Assembly (NCBI RefSeq): GCF_003665095.1
Contig: NZ_RCHV01000002.1
Location: 2,476,001-2,540,000 of the forward strand
Direction of reading: 5' to 3'
Length of the DNA: 64,000 nucleotides
Source: Streptomyces sp. Z26
GTDB lineage: Bacteria > Actinomycetota > Actinomycetes > Streptomycetales > Streptomycetaceae
The translations under genes and the position numbers were made by a program. The stretch's first letter is position 1, and each line of letters begins with the position of its first letter. Below the pieces are notes generated by a model, which searched no databases, was not told where the DNA came from, and saw only the letters and a list, made by a program, of their open reading frames with translations. Below are positions 25,706 through 34,063 of the stretch, one piece after another.

Positions 25706-26670
25706 CGGACGACTCCGTGGGACAGGGGGTGATCGAGAGGGACCTCGGTGGTGACGTTGACGGCCGCGCGATCCAGGTCGCCGGGCGTGGGCATCGCGCT
25801 GCCGGGAAGCTGGACGGCGGCCGCACCGTGTGCGACGGCTGCGGCGAGCGCTTCGGGACCTCGGCCACCTGCGGCAAGGAATCCCGCAAGGGAGGCGTCG
25901 CCGGCTCCCACGTCGCTGCGGACGGTACGGACGGGTGCGCTGCCGAAGTACGTACCGGTGTCGTCGACGAGGAGTTGGCCGACCGCGCCGAGGCTGGCGA
26001 GTACGGCGCGCGCGCCGTGGTGCCGTACGTCCTCAGCGGCCTTGAGCGCGTCACCGACCGTGGTGAGGGGGCGGCCGACTGCCTCGGCGAGTTCGTCGCC
26101 GTTGGGTTTGACGACGTCCGGGCCCTCTCGGAGGGCGGCGTTCAGGGCGGGCCCGGAGGTGTCCAGGGCGATACGGGCTCCGGCACGGTGCGATCGGGAC
26201 ACGAGCTCCGCGTACCACTCGGGGGTAAGTCCTCGGGGAAGGCTGCCGCAGCAGGCGATCCACTCGGCGTCAGCGCTGGCAGTCCGCGTTCGGACGGTTT
26301 CCAGCAGGGCTTCGGCCTCGTGTTCAGTGACCTCGGGGCCAGGAGCGTTGATCTTCGTGAGGGCGCCGTCGGGTTCGGCGAGAGCGACGTTGACGCGGGT
26401 GGAGCCTCGTACGGGGACTCCGGCGACCTCGATGCCGAGCGCGTCGAGAAGCCGCGTGAGCAGTGCGCCCTCCGGGCCGCCCAGCGGCAGTACGGCGATG
26501 GTCGGGTGCCCGGCGGCGGCGACGGCGCGTGAGACGTTGACGCCCTTGCCTCCGGGGTCCACCCGGTCAGTGGCGGCCCGGAGTACCGCCTGCCGAGTGA
26601 GCGCGGGTATCTCGTACGTGCGGTCGAGGCTCGGGTTGGGGGTGACGGTGAGGATCGTCATGGCACTCAA
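25702..26670 (-). CDS. fruK: 1-phosphofructokinase
   Basis: A 322-residue PfkB-family kinase that phosphorylates fructose-1-phosphate to fructose-1,6-bisphosphate. Substrate-site motifs TPNPSLDRTYE and GGKGVNVSRAVAAAG are at the N-terminus. The C-terminal anion hole and catalytic Asp are in SDVGAGDASLAGFLA. It is the middle gene of fruR-fruK-fruA, overlapping both neighbours by four bases, so the three are co-translated. Confidence 0.95.
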
Positions 26671-27428
26671 ACCCGCTTCACCTGTGTGCCTTGGCGCTCG
26701 ATGGCCGCGGCGTCGTGGACGTCCAGTCCGGTGTCGGTGATCAGCAGATCCACGTCGGTGAGGGAACCGAACCGTGCGAGGTGCTCCTGCTGGAACTTGG
26801 CGGAGTCGGCCAGTAGCACCACCCGGCGCGCTGCAGCCATGAGCGCACGTTTCACGGCTGCCTCCGCGAGGTCGGGCGTGGTGAGTCCGCTCGTCGCGGC
26901 GAACCCGTTGGTGGCGAGGAACGCGGTGTCCGCGTTGATCTCGCCGTAGGCGCGCAACGCCCAGGCGTCGACGGCGGCGCGGGTGCGATGCCTGACCCGA
27001 CCGCCGACGATGTGCAGATCGATACCGGGGTGGTCGGCAAGGCGCGCGGCCAGGGACAGGGCGTGGGTGAGGACCGTCAGGGTCGAGCTGACGGGGAACA
27101 CCGCGGCGAGCCGCCCGGTCGTGGACCCGGCGTCCAGTAGCACGCTGCCGCTCCGTGGCAGCTCGGCTACGGCGGCCTTGGCTATGCGGTCCTTCTCGTC
27201 CGGCGCGGTCGCCTCACGTTCGGTGAGGTCAGGCTCGAAATCCAGCCTCCCAGCCGGGATGGCTCCGCCGTGCACCCGCCGCAGGAGTCCGGCTCGGTCG
27301 AGCGTCTTGAGGTCGCGTCGTACCGTTTCGGCCGTCACCTCGAACTCGGCGGCGAGCGACAGCACCTCCACCCGACCGCTCTCGTGGGCGAGGCGCAGGA
27401 TCTCCTGCTGTCGCTCAGCTGCATACAT
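26667..27428 (-). CDS. fruR: DeoR-family fructose regulator
   Basis: A 253-residue repressor. The N-terminal DeoR helix-turn-helix (RQQEILRLAHESGRVEVLSLAAEF then EVTAETVRRDLKTL) is followed by a sugar-phosphate-binding isomerase-like domain (LDAGSTTGRLA). Fructose-1-phosphate is the likely inducer by family analogy. The ATG at 27428 is where the family N-terminus (MYAAERQQ) begins, although the frame is open to 27614. Two direct repeats lie upstream as likely operators. Confidence 0.92.
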   Translation of the reverse strand: MYAAERQQEILRLAHESGRVEVLSLAAEFEVTAETVRRDLKTLDRAGLLRRVHGGAIPAGRLDFEPDLTEREATAPDEKDRIAKAAVAELPRSGSVLLDAGSTTGRLAAVFPVSSTLTVLTHALSLAARLADHPGIDLHIVGGRVRHRTRAAVDAWALRAYGEINADTAFLATNGFAATSGLTTPDLAEAAVKRALMAAARRVVLLADSAKFQQEHLARFGSLTDVDLLITDTGLDVHDAAAIERQGTQVKRV

Positions 27429-27501
27429 GTGGATTCGTGTCCGTCCGGCGCCTGCTTGTGTGGCCTGAGCGGAAGAGTACGACTGGGCAACTCCGAAGTA
27501 A

Positions 27502-27552
27502 ACACGTTCGGGCACGGCGATCAGCAGGCAGGCATGGGACAGACACGTTCGG
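27502..27552. promoter_or_regulatory. Pair of direct repeats upstream of fruR
   Basis: ACACGTTCGG occurs at 27502-27511 and again at 27543-27552, 41 nt apart, close to four helical turns. They lie 75-125 nt before the fruR start and nowhere else nearby, so they may be the FruR operators. This is inferred from repetition alone. Confidence 0.45.
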
Positions 27553-27600
27553 ATCCACCGCACTGAGCACGTCGCCGCCGTGACCGCGCCCGGACAGCAG

Positions 27601-27637
27601 CGAGCCCCGATCACCGGGGGGCGGTGATCGGGGCTCG
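27601..27637. terminator. Strong terminator downstream of hrdD
   Basis: Perfect 15-bp arms (27601-27615 and 27623-27637) with a 7-nt loop lie 17 nt past the hrdD stop codon. Confidence 0.8.
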
Positions 27638-27653
27638 GCCCGTCCGGCGACCG

Positions 27654-28673
27654 TCAGGCCGCCGCGTCGAAGCCCGTGTCCCGGGCCAGCTTCTTCAGCT
27701 CCAGCAGTGCGTGCTTCTCTATCTGGCGGATCCGCTCCCGCGTCAGCCCGTGCTGCTTCCCGACCTCGGTGAGCGTCCGCTCGCGGCCGTCGACCATGCC
27801 GTAGCGCGCCTTGATGATCGAGGCCGTACGGGGGTCGAGGCGTCCGATCAGATCGTCCAGTTCCTCGCGACGCAGAAGCGTCAGCACGGATTGCTCCGGA
27901 GAAGCAGCCGAGGTGTCCTCCAGCAGGTCACCGAACTGTGTCTCCCCCTCGTCGTCCACGGACATGTTGAGGCTCACCGGGTCGCGCGCCCAGTCCAGCA
28001 CGTCGCCCACCCGCTCCGGGGTGGAGCCCAACTCCTGCGCGATCTCGGTGTGTTCCGGCTCGCGCCCGTGCTCGCGGTTGAACTCCCGCTGCACGCGCCT
28101 GATCCGGCCCAGCTCCTCCACCAGGTGGACCGGCAGCCGGATGGTGCGCGACTGGTCGGCGATGGACCTGGTGATGGCCTGTCGGATCCACCAGGTCGCG
28201 TACGTGGAGAACTTGAAGCCCTTCTGGTAGTCGAACTTCTCGACCGCGCGCACCAGACCGGCGTTGCCCTCCTGGATCAGGTCCAGCAGCGGCAGTCCGC
28301 TGCGCGGATACCGGCGGGCGACGGCGACGACCAGGCGGAGGTTGGACCGGATGAAGACGTCCTTGGCTCGCTCGCCCTGGACGACGAGCGCCTCCAGCTC
28401 CTCGCGGCCCGCCGTCGCGCTGGGCGCGTCGTCGGACGGGCTGGTCTCGGCCCCGTCGAGAATCCGCCTCGCGTACACCCCCGCCTCGATGTCGAGCGAC
28501 AGCTCGACCTCCTTCGCGGCGTCGAGCAGCGGAGTGCGGGCGATCTCGTCGAGATACATGCCGACCAGGTCACGGTCCGCGACTTCTCCGCCGCCGGTGG
28601 CGCGAACACTGCTGGCCGTGTCAGTGGCACCGGTGGCGGCTTCCTGACGACGGGCGACGGCACGGGTTGCCAT
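27654..28673 (-). CDS. hrdD: Principal-like RNA polymerase sigma factor HrdD
   Basis: A 339-residue sigma-70 group 2 factor. Region 1.2 is DLVGMYLDEIARTPLL. Regions 2.1-2.4 contain NLRLVVAVARRYPRSGLPLLDLIQEGN and KFSTYATWWIRQAITR. Region 4.2 holds the -35 recognition helix LTEVGKQHGLTRERIRQIE. The short N-terminus with no region 1.1 fits HrdD rather than HrdB. The neighbourhood with the fru operon fits the S. coelicolor hrdD locus as I remember it. An exact SigR-type promoter lies upstream. Confidence 0.9.
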   Translation of the reverse strand: MATRAVARRQEAATGATDTASSVRATGGGEVADRDLVGMYLDEIARTPLLDAAKEVELSLDIEAGVYARRILDGAETSPSDDAPSATAGREELEALVVQGERAKDVFIRSNLRLVVAVARRYPRSGLPLLDLIQEGNAGLVRAVEKFDYQKGFKFSTYATWWIRQAITRSIADQSRTIRLPVHLVEELGRIRRVQREFNREHGREPEHTEIAQELGSTPERVGDVLDWARDPVSLNMSVDDEGETQFGDLLEDTSAASPEQSVLTLLRREELDDLIGRLDPRTASIIKARYGMVDGRERTLTEVGKQHGLTRERIRQIEKHALLELKKLARDTGFDAAA

Positions 28674-28748
28674 GCGTGCTCCCTTGCGTGTCTACAACTG
28701 GTCGGTGTCTCGGATCGGACCTCTCAAGTGCCCCCATCCGATGGATTC

Positions 28749-28774
28749 AACGACGGGAATCAGGACAGAATTCC
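28749..28774 (-). promoter_or_regulatory. SigR-type promoter of hrdD
   Basis: On the minus strand the -35 GGAAT (28774-28770) is followed by exactly 18 nt and the -10 GTT (28751-28749), matching the SigR consensus GGAAT-N18-GTT. It lies about 75 nt before the hrdD start codon. hrdD is a known SigR (thiol-oxidative stress) target in S. coelicolor. Confidence 0.75.
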
Positions 28775-29117
28775 CAGAAGACGCATCGTTTTTCGGATCA
28801 TGCAGTATCCTGCGCCCCCACCTGGACAGATGACCGTGACGGAGAGTGGGGCTCGACCGGCGGAGACGGAGCGCTCCACGCGCACCCGCGCGAGGCACTG
28901 AACGGCCACGGTCACGGCTCAGGCGGACCGACCGCCCACGTCCGGCGCCGATCTGCCACCCCCCGGAGAGTGCCGCCGTTGGCCGCTCTCCGACCGTGAA
29001 GACGAACGAAGACCCGGCCTGGTTGCGCGAAGGCCGCGAATCGGTCCCCGCCACGCACCGGCATGATCCCGTCACCCCCGGACGTCGATGTCCGGCTTGT
29101 ACGGTTAAACGCTCGGG
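28775..29117. other. Intergenic region upstream of hrdD
   Basis: About 340 nt lie between the hrdD promoter and the 3' end of the winged-helix gene. No frame here has convincing codon bias. The part next to the SigR site is unusually AT-rich for this genome (28785-28810) and may hold a second hrdD promoter; the rest shows no structure I can name. Confidence 0.4.
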
Positions 29118-30341
29118 CTAGCGCGTCAGTTCCCTCGCCAGCGGCGTGGGGAAGGACGGCACGAAGCGCCCCTCTCCGAGCCACGTCCGCAGCCGCGCCG
29201 CCTCCGCGTCGACCGCGGCCGCAGCTTCCCGCCCCCGGTCCGCGAGCTGCCGCCAGACGATCTCCTCGTCCGCACGGCAGGCCCAGCCGCCGATGATCTC
29301 CCCGTTCCACCACACCGTCGGCCCGCCGTTGCCGTTGGTGTCGAAGAGCAGCGGACGGTGTACGGGGTCCAGGTACCAGTCGCGGTGCTTCCAGCCCATG
29401 GTCGTCGGATCGAGCCCCGGCAGCAGCGCCGCGTACGGCTCCGTCGCGTCCTCGCGTGGCCTCCGCGCACGCGGTGCGTCGGGCGTTCCGGGGACGCGGG
29501 CCTCCGGCACGTAACCACCCGCCCCGTAGTCACCGGGAAGCACCCAGCCGCTCCCCTCGTCCAGTTCGACGGCCACGGCCCCGACGGCTGCCAGCCCTTC
29601 CCGTACGTGCGCGACGGTCCACCCCGTCCACCACTTCACGTCGTCCGTCGTCCCCGGCCCGTACGAAGCGAGCCAGCGGCGTACCAGTTCGGCCCGTGCC
29701 TCCGCCGGTGCCAGCGCGGGCAGTTCGGGTGCGGCGTAGTAGCGGAACCGTCCCGAGGTCCAGCCTCCCTGCGGTCGCCCGCGTCGCACTCTGCCGTCCA
29801 TCGCGAGCAGCCGCAGCACCCAGCCGCCGACCCGCTGTTTCGCCTCGTACGGCTTGCCGCGCGCGAGTGTCACCGTCTCCCGCAGCACGGGCACCTCGGC
29901 GGCGATCTCCTCGGCTCCGCTCTCCCCCAGGCGTACGAGCGCGTCGAGCGCCGCCTGTTCGGGGGCCGCCAGCCAGTCGGCGTCCCACTGCGGGTTCTCC
30001 GCGGTGAGGCGCTTCAGCAGGGAAGCGCGTTCCCGGGCGGCGACGGTCTGCGCCGTGGAGAAGTGGAACACCGGCGCGAGTGCGGTGGGGACGGCGAAGA
30101 GGGTGCGCCGCATGCAGTGCATCCGCAGCACCGTGCGGTCCTCGTACAGCGCCCTGTCGACGTCGGCCATGGTGGGTTGGGTGAGGCGCGCATAAGCGGA
30201 GAGGGTCACGGTCGACGCGTCCGTCGCGTGCAGTCCGACGAGTGCTTCCGCGACTTCCTCCGTTCCGCGCGCGCGGAAACCGGGCGCGAGCAGGTGGCGG
30301 TGGGCGAGGCGGGAGCGGCGGACGGTCGCGGTGAAGCGCAT
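29118..30341 (-). CDS. Winged-helix DNA-binding protein, HTH_42 / AlkZ-like family
   Basis: A 407-residue HTH_42 protein. The family contains AlkZ-type DNA glycosylases that unhook interstrand crosslinks using a QxQ or QxD motif in a VGLQxQ context. Here the corresponding segment reads VGLHATDAST, so the usual glutamine is His and glycosylase activity is uncertain. Other conserved stretches are SAYARLTQPT, RMHCMRRTLFAVP and the C-terminal TVWWNGEIIGGWACR. It could be a divergent repair enzyme or a plain DNA-binding protein. Confidence 0.85.
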   Translation of the reverse strand: MRFTATVRRSRLAHRHLLAPGFRARGTEEVAEALVGLHATDASTVTLSAYARLTQPTMADVDRALYEDRTVLRMHCMRRTLFAVPTALAPVFHFSTAQTVAARERASLLKRLTAENPQWDADWLAAPEQAALDALVRLGESGAEEIAAEVPVLRETVTLARGKPYEAKQRVGGWVLRLLAMDGRVRRGRPQGGWTSGRFRYYAAPELPALAPAEARAELVRRWLASYGPGTTDDVKWWTGWTVAHVREGLAAVGAVAVELDEGSGWVLPGDYGAGGYVPEARVPGTPDAPRARRPREDATEPYAALLPGLDPTTMGWKHRDWYLDPVHRPLLFDTNGNGGPTVWWNGEIIGGWACRADEEIVWRQLADRGREAAAAVDAEAARLRTWLGEGRFVPSFPTPLARELTR

Positions 30342-30396
30342 CCGTTCACCCTAGGCAGCGCGTGTGACGCAGCACACAAGTGGGCGCGAAATATCC

Positions 30397-30450
30397 GGGG
30401 AGGGTCTCCCCGTTTGCACAGACGTCGGCACAACTGGGGACTGACTCCCC
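30397..30450. promoter_or_regulatory. Two related palindromes upstream of the TetR gene
   Basis: GGGGAGGGTCTCCCC (30397-30411) has 6-bp arms, and GGGGACTGACTCCCC (30436-30450) has 5-bp arms. They have the same 15-nt size, the same GGGGA/TCCCC ends, and lie 39 nt apart. They are likely operators for the TetR regulator encoded 100 nt downstream. Confidence 0.5.
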
Positions 30451-30548
30451 GGATTTCACCGGCCCTTCCGAACGACCGGAGCCACCGGCCGTGCGACCGG
30501 AACCAGCGAAGCGACCGGGATCGCCGGTACGAGAGGAGCGTGGCAGTC

Positions 30549-31214
30549 ATGACGGCAGCGGCAGTCGACGGCACCACGGGTACGCGGTTGCGCGCGGACG
30601 CGCTGCGGAACCGCGAGCGGATCGTCGACGCCGCGCGCGAGGCGTTCGTCCAGTACGGTCCGGACGTCCCGCTGGACGAGATCGCGCGGGACGCGGGAGT
30701 GGGCAACGCCACGCTGTACCGCCACTTCCCCGACCGCGACTCCCTCATCCGCCATGTGGTGCTGTCCGTGATGGATCGCGTCGCGTCGCGGGCTGAGGCG
30801 GCGTACGCGGAGGTGCCGGGCGCGTTCGACGCGTTGCGGCGCTTCGTCTTCGACGCCGCGGAGGAACGGGTCGGCGCGCTCTGTCCGATGCTGACACCTC
30901 ATCTCGACGGGAACGCGCCGGAGTTCGCCGCCGCCAGGAAACGCCTGGAGGACGCCACCCAGGCGTTGATGGACCGGGGGCGCCGCTCCGGCGAGCTGCG
31001 GCCCGACGTTGATTCCGGTGACCTGATGGTGGCGTTGAGCCAGTTGGCGCGCCCGCTGCCGGGCACCGGGTGTGCGGAGATCGAACGCTTCGTCCACCGT
31101 CACCTCCAGATCTTCCTCGACGGGCTGCGCGCACCGGCCAGGTCCCGACTGCCGGGCAGCGGCGCCACGTTCGAGGATCTGAGGAGCGGCGGCGTGCCCG
31201 TGCAGCGCTCGTAG
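30549..31214 (+). CDS. TetR-family regulator of the adjacent MFS pump
   Basis: A 221-residue regulator. The helix-turn-helix spans about residues 15-62 (RERIVDAAREAFVQYG then VPLDEIARDAGVGNATLYRHF), followed by a ligand domain of the SbtR-like type (ALCPMLTPHLDGNAPE). ATG at 30549 is chosen; a GTG at 30540 sits too close to the GAGGAG ribosome site. It is followed after 200 nt by a DHA2-type MFS exporter in the same direction, a common repressor-pump pairing. Confidence 0.9.
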   Translation: MTAAAVDGTTGTRLRADALRNRERIVDAAREAFVQYGPDVPLDEIARDAGVGNATLYRHFPDRDSLIRHVVLSVMDRVASRAEAAYAEVPGAFDALRRFVFDAAEERVGALCPMLTPHLDGNAPEFAAARKRLEDATQALMDRGRRSGELRPDVDSGDLMVALSQLARPLPGTGCAEIERFVHRHLQIFLDGLRAPARSRLPGSGATFEDLRSGGVPVQRS

Positions 31215-31416
31215 AGCATCCGGGCGGACAGGGCGGACCGATGAGTCGCGCCCGTCCGGACGGTCAGTAACAGCAGTCATCCCGCGGCGCCAGTGCTGTC
31301 GCCGCCCGTCACCCTCACCACGAGCCACCACCGTCATCGAGCCGTGCCCGAACGCGGCCCACACGCGCCCGTTTTTCACCCTTGAGCACTTTTAGCACCG
31401 CGAGGTAGCCACTCCC

Positions 31417-32937
31417 ATGTCAAAAACCGTCACAGAGCCCAACCCCCAGCGCTGGAAAGCGCTGACGTTCATCGCGATAGCCCAGCTGATGGTCGTCCTC
31501 GACGCGACCATCGTGAACATCGCGCTCCCCTCCGCGCAGGCCGACCTGGAGATCTCCAACGGGAACCGGCAGTGGGTCATCACCGCGTACGCCCTGGCTT
31601 TCGGTGGCCTGCTGCTGTTCGGCGGCAGGATCGCGGACCTGTGGGGCCGTAAGAACACCTTCGTGACCGGTCTGCTCGGTTTCGCCGGGGCGTCCGCGCT
31701 CGGCGGGGCGGCGACCGAGCCGTGGATGATGTTCGGCGCGCGCGCTCTCCAGGGCGTCTTCGGCGCGCTGCTCGCGCCCGCCGCGCTGTCGATCCTGGCG
31801 GTGATGTTCACCGAGTCGAAGGAGCGGGCGAAGGCGTTCGGCATCTACGGCGCCATCGCGGGCGGCGGCGGCGCCGTCGGCCTGATCCTGGGCGGGGTGC
31901 TCACCGAGTACCTGAACTGGCGCTGGACGTTCTTCGTCAACATCCCGTTCGCGATCGTCGCCGCTGTCGGCGCGTTCGCCGTGATCCACGAGTCCGAGGG
32001 TGCGCGCAACCGCTCCCCGCTCGACATCCCCGGCGTGCTGCTGTCCACGACGGGCCTGGTCTCCCTGGTCTACGGCTTCACGCGCGCCGAGGCGGAGGGC
32101 TGGTCGGACGGTGGGACCATCGGCATGTTCGTCGCCTCCGCCGTGCTGCTCGCGGCGTTCGTCCTCGTCGAGTCGAAGGTGCGCGCCCCGCTGCTGCCGC
32201 TGCGCGTGCTGCTCGACCGGAACCGCGGCGGGATCTACCTGTCGATGGGGCTGGCCGTGATCGGGATGTTCGGCCTCTTCCTGTTCCTGACGTACTACCT
32301 GCAGGTCGTGAAGGGTTACTCGCCGGTGAAGTCCGGGCTGGCGTTCCTGCCGATGGTCACCGGCATGATCGTGGGTTCGACGCAGATCGGCGCCCGCCTG
32401 ATGACGCGGGTCCCGGCCCGGCTGCTGATGGGTCCGGGTTTCCTGGCCGCGGCCGTCGCCATGCTGATGCTGACGCAGCTGGAGCTGGACAGCTCGTACC
32501 CGGCACTGATCCTGCCGGCGCAGCTGCTGCTGGGTCTGGGCATGGGCACCGCGTTCATGCCCGCGATGTCGCTGGCCACCGCCGGGATCGACCCGAGGGA
32601 CGCCGGTGTCGCCTCCGCGATGGTCAACACCTCGCAGCAGGTGGGCGGCGCGATCGGTACGGCGCTGCTGAACACCATCGCCGCCAGCGCCACCACGACG
32701 TACCTGGACGACCACATGGCCCAGGCCGGGGCGTCGGAGCAGGGTGCGCGGCTCGTACAGCTCCAGGGCATGGTCGAGGGCTACACCTCGGCGATCTGGT
32801 GGGCGGTCGGCATCCTGGCCACCGCGTCGCTGGTCGCGTTCACGTTCATCACCGCCGGCGGCGGGAAGACGGGACCGGCCGTGGCGAGCGGCGGGAAGGA
32901 CGCCGAGGTTGAGCCGGTGCTGGTGGCGATGCACTGA
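31417..32937 (+). CDS. DHA2-type MFS drug exporter (EmrB/QacA family)
   Basis: A 506-residue transporter with 14 predicted helices. Motif A is GRIADLWGRKNTFV, motif C is GAIAGGGGAVGLILGGVLTEYLNWRW, and the motif D1 region is LMVVLDATIVNIALPSAQ. Family members export drugs, dyes or secondary metabolites using proton flux. The product is probably controlled by the upstream TetR gene. The substrate cannot be read from the sequence. Confidence 0.93.
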   Translation: MSKTVTEPNPQRWKALTFIAIAQLMVVLDATIVNIALPSAQADLEISNGNRQWVITAYALAFGGLLLFGGRIADLWGRKNTFVTGLLGFAGASALGGAATEPWMMFGARALQGVFGALLAPAALSILAVMFTESKERAKAFGIYGAIAGGGGAVGLILGGVLTEYLNWRWTFFVNIPFAIVAAVGAFAVIHESEGARNRSPLDIPGVLLSTTGLVSLVYGFTRAEAEGWSDGGTIGMFVASAVLLAAFVLVESKVRAPLLPLRVLLDRNRGGIYLSMGLAVIGMFGLFLFLTYYLQVVKGYSPVKSGLAFLPMVTGMIVGSTQIGARLMTRVPARLLMGPGFLAAAVAMLMLTQLELDSSYPALILPAQLLLGLGMGTAFMPAMSLATAGIDPRDAGVASAMVNTSQQVGGAIGTALLNTIAASATTTYLDDHMAQAGASEQGARLVQLQGMVEGYTSAIWWAVGILATASLVAFTFITAGGGKTGPAVASGGKDAEVEPVLVAMH

Positions 32938-32958
32938 CCGTACGGTGTCGCGTCGCGG

Positions 32959-32989
32959 CGGAGGGCGCGCTGCTCACATGCGCCCTCCG
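32959..32989 (+). terminator. Hairpin terminator after the MFS gene
   Basis: Perfect 10-bp arms (32959-32968 and 32980-32989) with an 11-nt loop lie 21 nt after the stop codon. The remaining 270 nt to the next gene hold GC-rich inverted repeats and, near 33150-33180, a short AT-richer stretch that may carry the wrbA promoter. Confidence 0.65.
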
Positions 32990-33259
32990 CCGAGGGGTCG
33001 TCCCGCGAGGGGCGGGCCCCTCGCGCGTGCCGGTTGTCGCCCCTCCCGCGTGTCGCCGTACGTGCGGGGTGGGGCGCGTACGAGGGTTCCCCGAGGGCAC
33101 TCGTTGCGGCGGTCGCAGGGACGTCGGCACGGGAACGGCGGACCCACGACTTAAATGTTGAAGCTTGTACTACTGGGCTCGCTGCCCCACCATGGAAGTG
33201 CCCTGAAAGACACCACTGTCGCCACTGTCCGCACGCGACGGAACGGAGAGCCACCGCAC

Positions 33260-33886
33260 ATGAGCACAGCCACCGCCACACCCGTCAAGATCGCCGTCAT
33301 CTACTACTCCGCCACCGGCACCATCGCCACCCTCGCGAAGGAGATCGCCGACGTCGCGGAGCGCGCGGGCGCGGAAGTACGCCTCCGTCGCGTCACCGAG
33401 CTGGCGCCGCAGGCCGCGATCGACTCGAACCCCGCGTGGGCCGAGAACGCGCGTGCCACCGCCGACATCCCGGAGGCCGCGCCCGACGACATGGACTGGG
33501 CGGACGCCGTGGTGTTCGGCACCCCCACCCGGTACGGGAACGTGTCCTCGCAGCTGAAGCAGTTCCTCGACCAGCTCGGCGGCCTGTGGCAGGAGGGAAA
33601 GCTCGCGGACAAGGTCTACAGCGGCTTCACCTCGTCGGCCACCCTGCACGGCGGCCAAGAGTCGACGCTCCTCGCGCTCTACAACACCGTCCACCACTTC
33701 GGCGGCCTCGTGGTGGCCCCCGGTTACACGGACGCGTCGAAGTTCGCCGACGGCAACCCGTACGGCACCTCCCACGTGGACGCGCAGGGCGGCAACCCGG
33801 TGGACGACACCGCCCGCACCGCGGCACGCGTGCAGGCGGAACGCGTCGTACGGATCACGTCGGCGCTGAAGGCCGGCGGCGTCTGA
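33260..33886 (+). CDS. wrbA: NAD(P)H:quinone oxidoreductase, WrbA type
   Basis: A 208-residue flavodoxin-like quinone reductase. The FMN phosphate loop is YYSATGTIATLAKE. The second FMN region GTPTRYGNVSSQLKQFLDQ and the third region SGFTSSATLHGGQESTLL match WrbA. It performs two-electron quinone reduction that avoids semiquinone radicals. The ATG at 33260 follows GGAGAG; the frame is open from 33155 but without flavodoxin homology. It is followed by a large palindrome and another redox flavoprotein. Confidence 0.92.
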   Translation: MSTATATPVKIAVIYYSATGTIATLAKEIADVAERAGAEVRLRRVTELAPQAAIDSNPAWAENARATADIPEAAPDDMDWADAVVFGTPTRYGNVSSQLKQFLDQLGGLWQEGKLADKVYSGFTSSATLHGGQESTLLALYNTVHHFGGLVVAPGYTDASKFADGNPYGTSHVDAQGGNPVDDTARTAARVQAERVVRITSALKAGGV

Positions 33887-33907
33887 CGGACCCAGCCCGT
33901 ACGGGCG

Positions 33908-33959
33908 CACCTGTGCGTGATCCGCGTCCGCGCGCGCGGACGCGGATCACGCACAGGTG
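33908..33959. repeat. Perfect 52-bp palindrome (hairpin)
   Basis: Two 26-base arms (33908-33933 and 33934-33959) are exact reverse complements with no spacer. They lie 22 nt after the wrbA stop. The centre is the 12-mer CCGCGCGCGCGG. A terminator function is likely, but the length and absence of a loop are unusual. Confidence 0.85.
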
Positions 33960-33979
33960 GAGCGGATCGCACAGCAGGG

Positions 33980-34006
33980 TGTGCCCGCGCGCGGAGGGCG
34001 GGCACA
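33980..34006. promoter_or_regulatory. Inverted repeat upstream of the flavoprotein gene
   Basis: TGTGCCCGC (33980-33988) and GCGGGCACA (33998-34006) are exact 9-bp arms with a 9-nt spacer, 58 nt before the next start codon. The geometry suits a dimeric repressor site; no regulator is known. Confidence 0.4.
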
Positions 34007-34063
34007 TAGCGTGAGCCGTACGCGCACGCGTACGTACGGACAGTCCGGCGAAAGGGACACACG

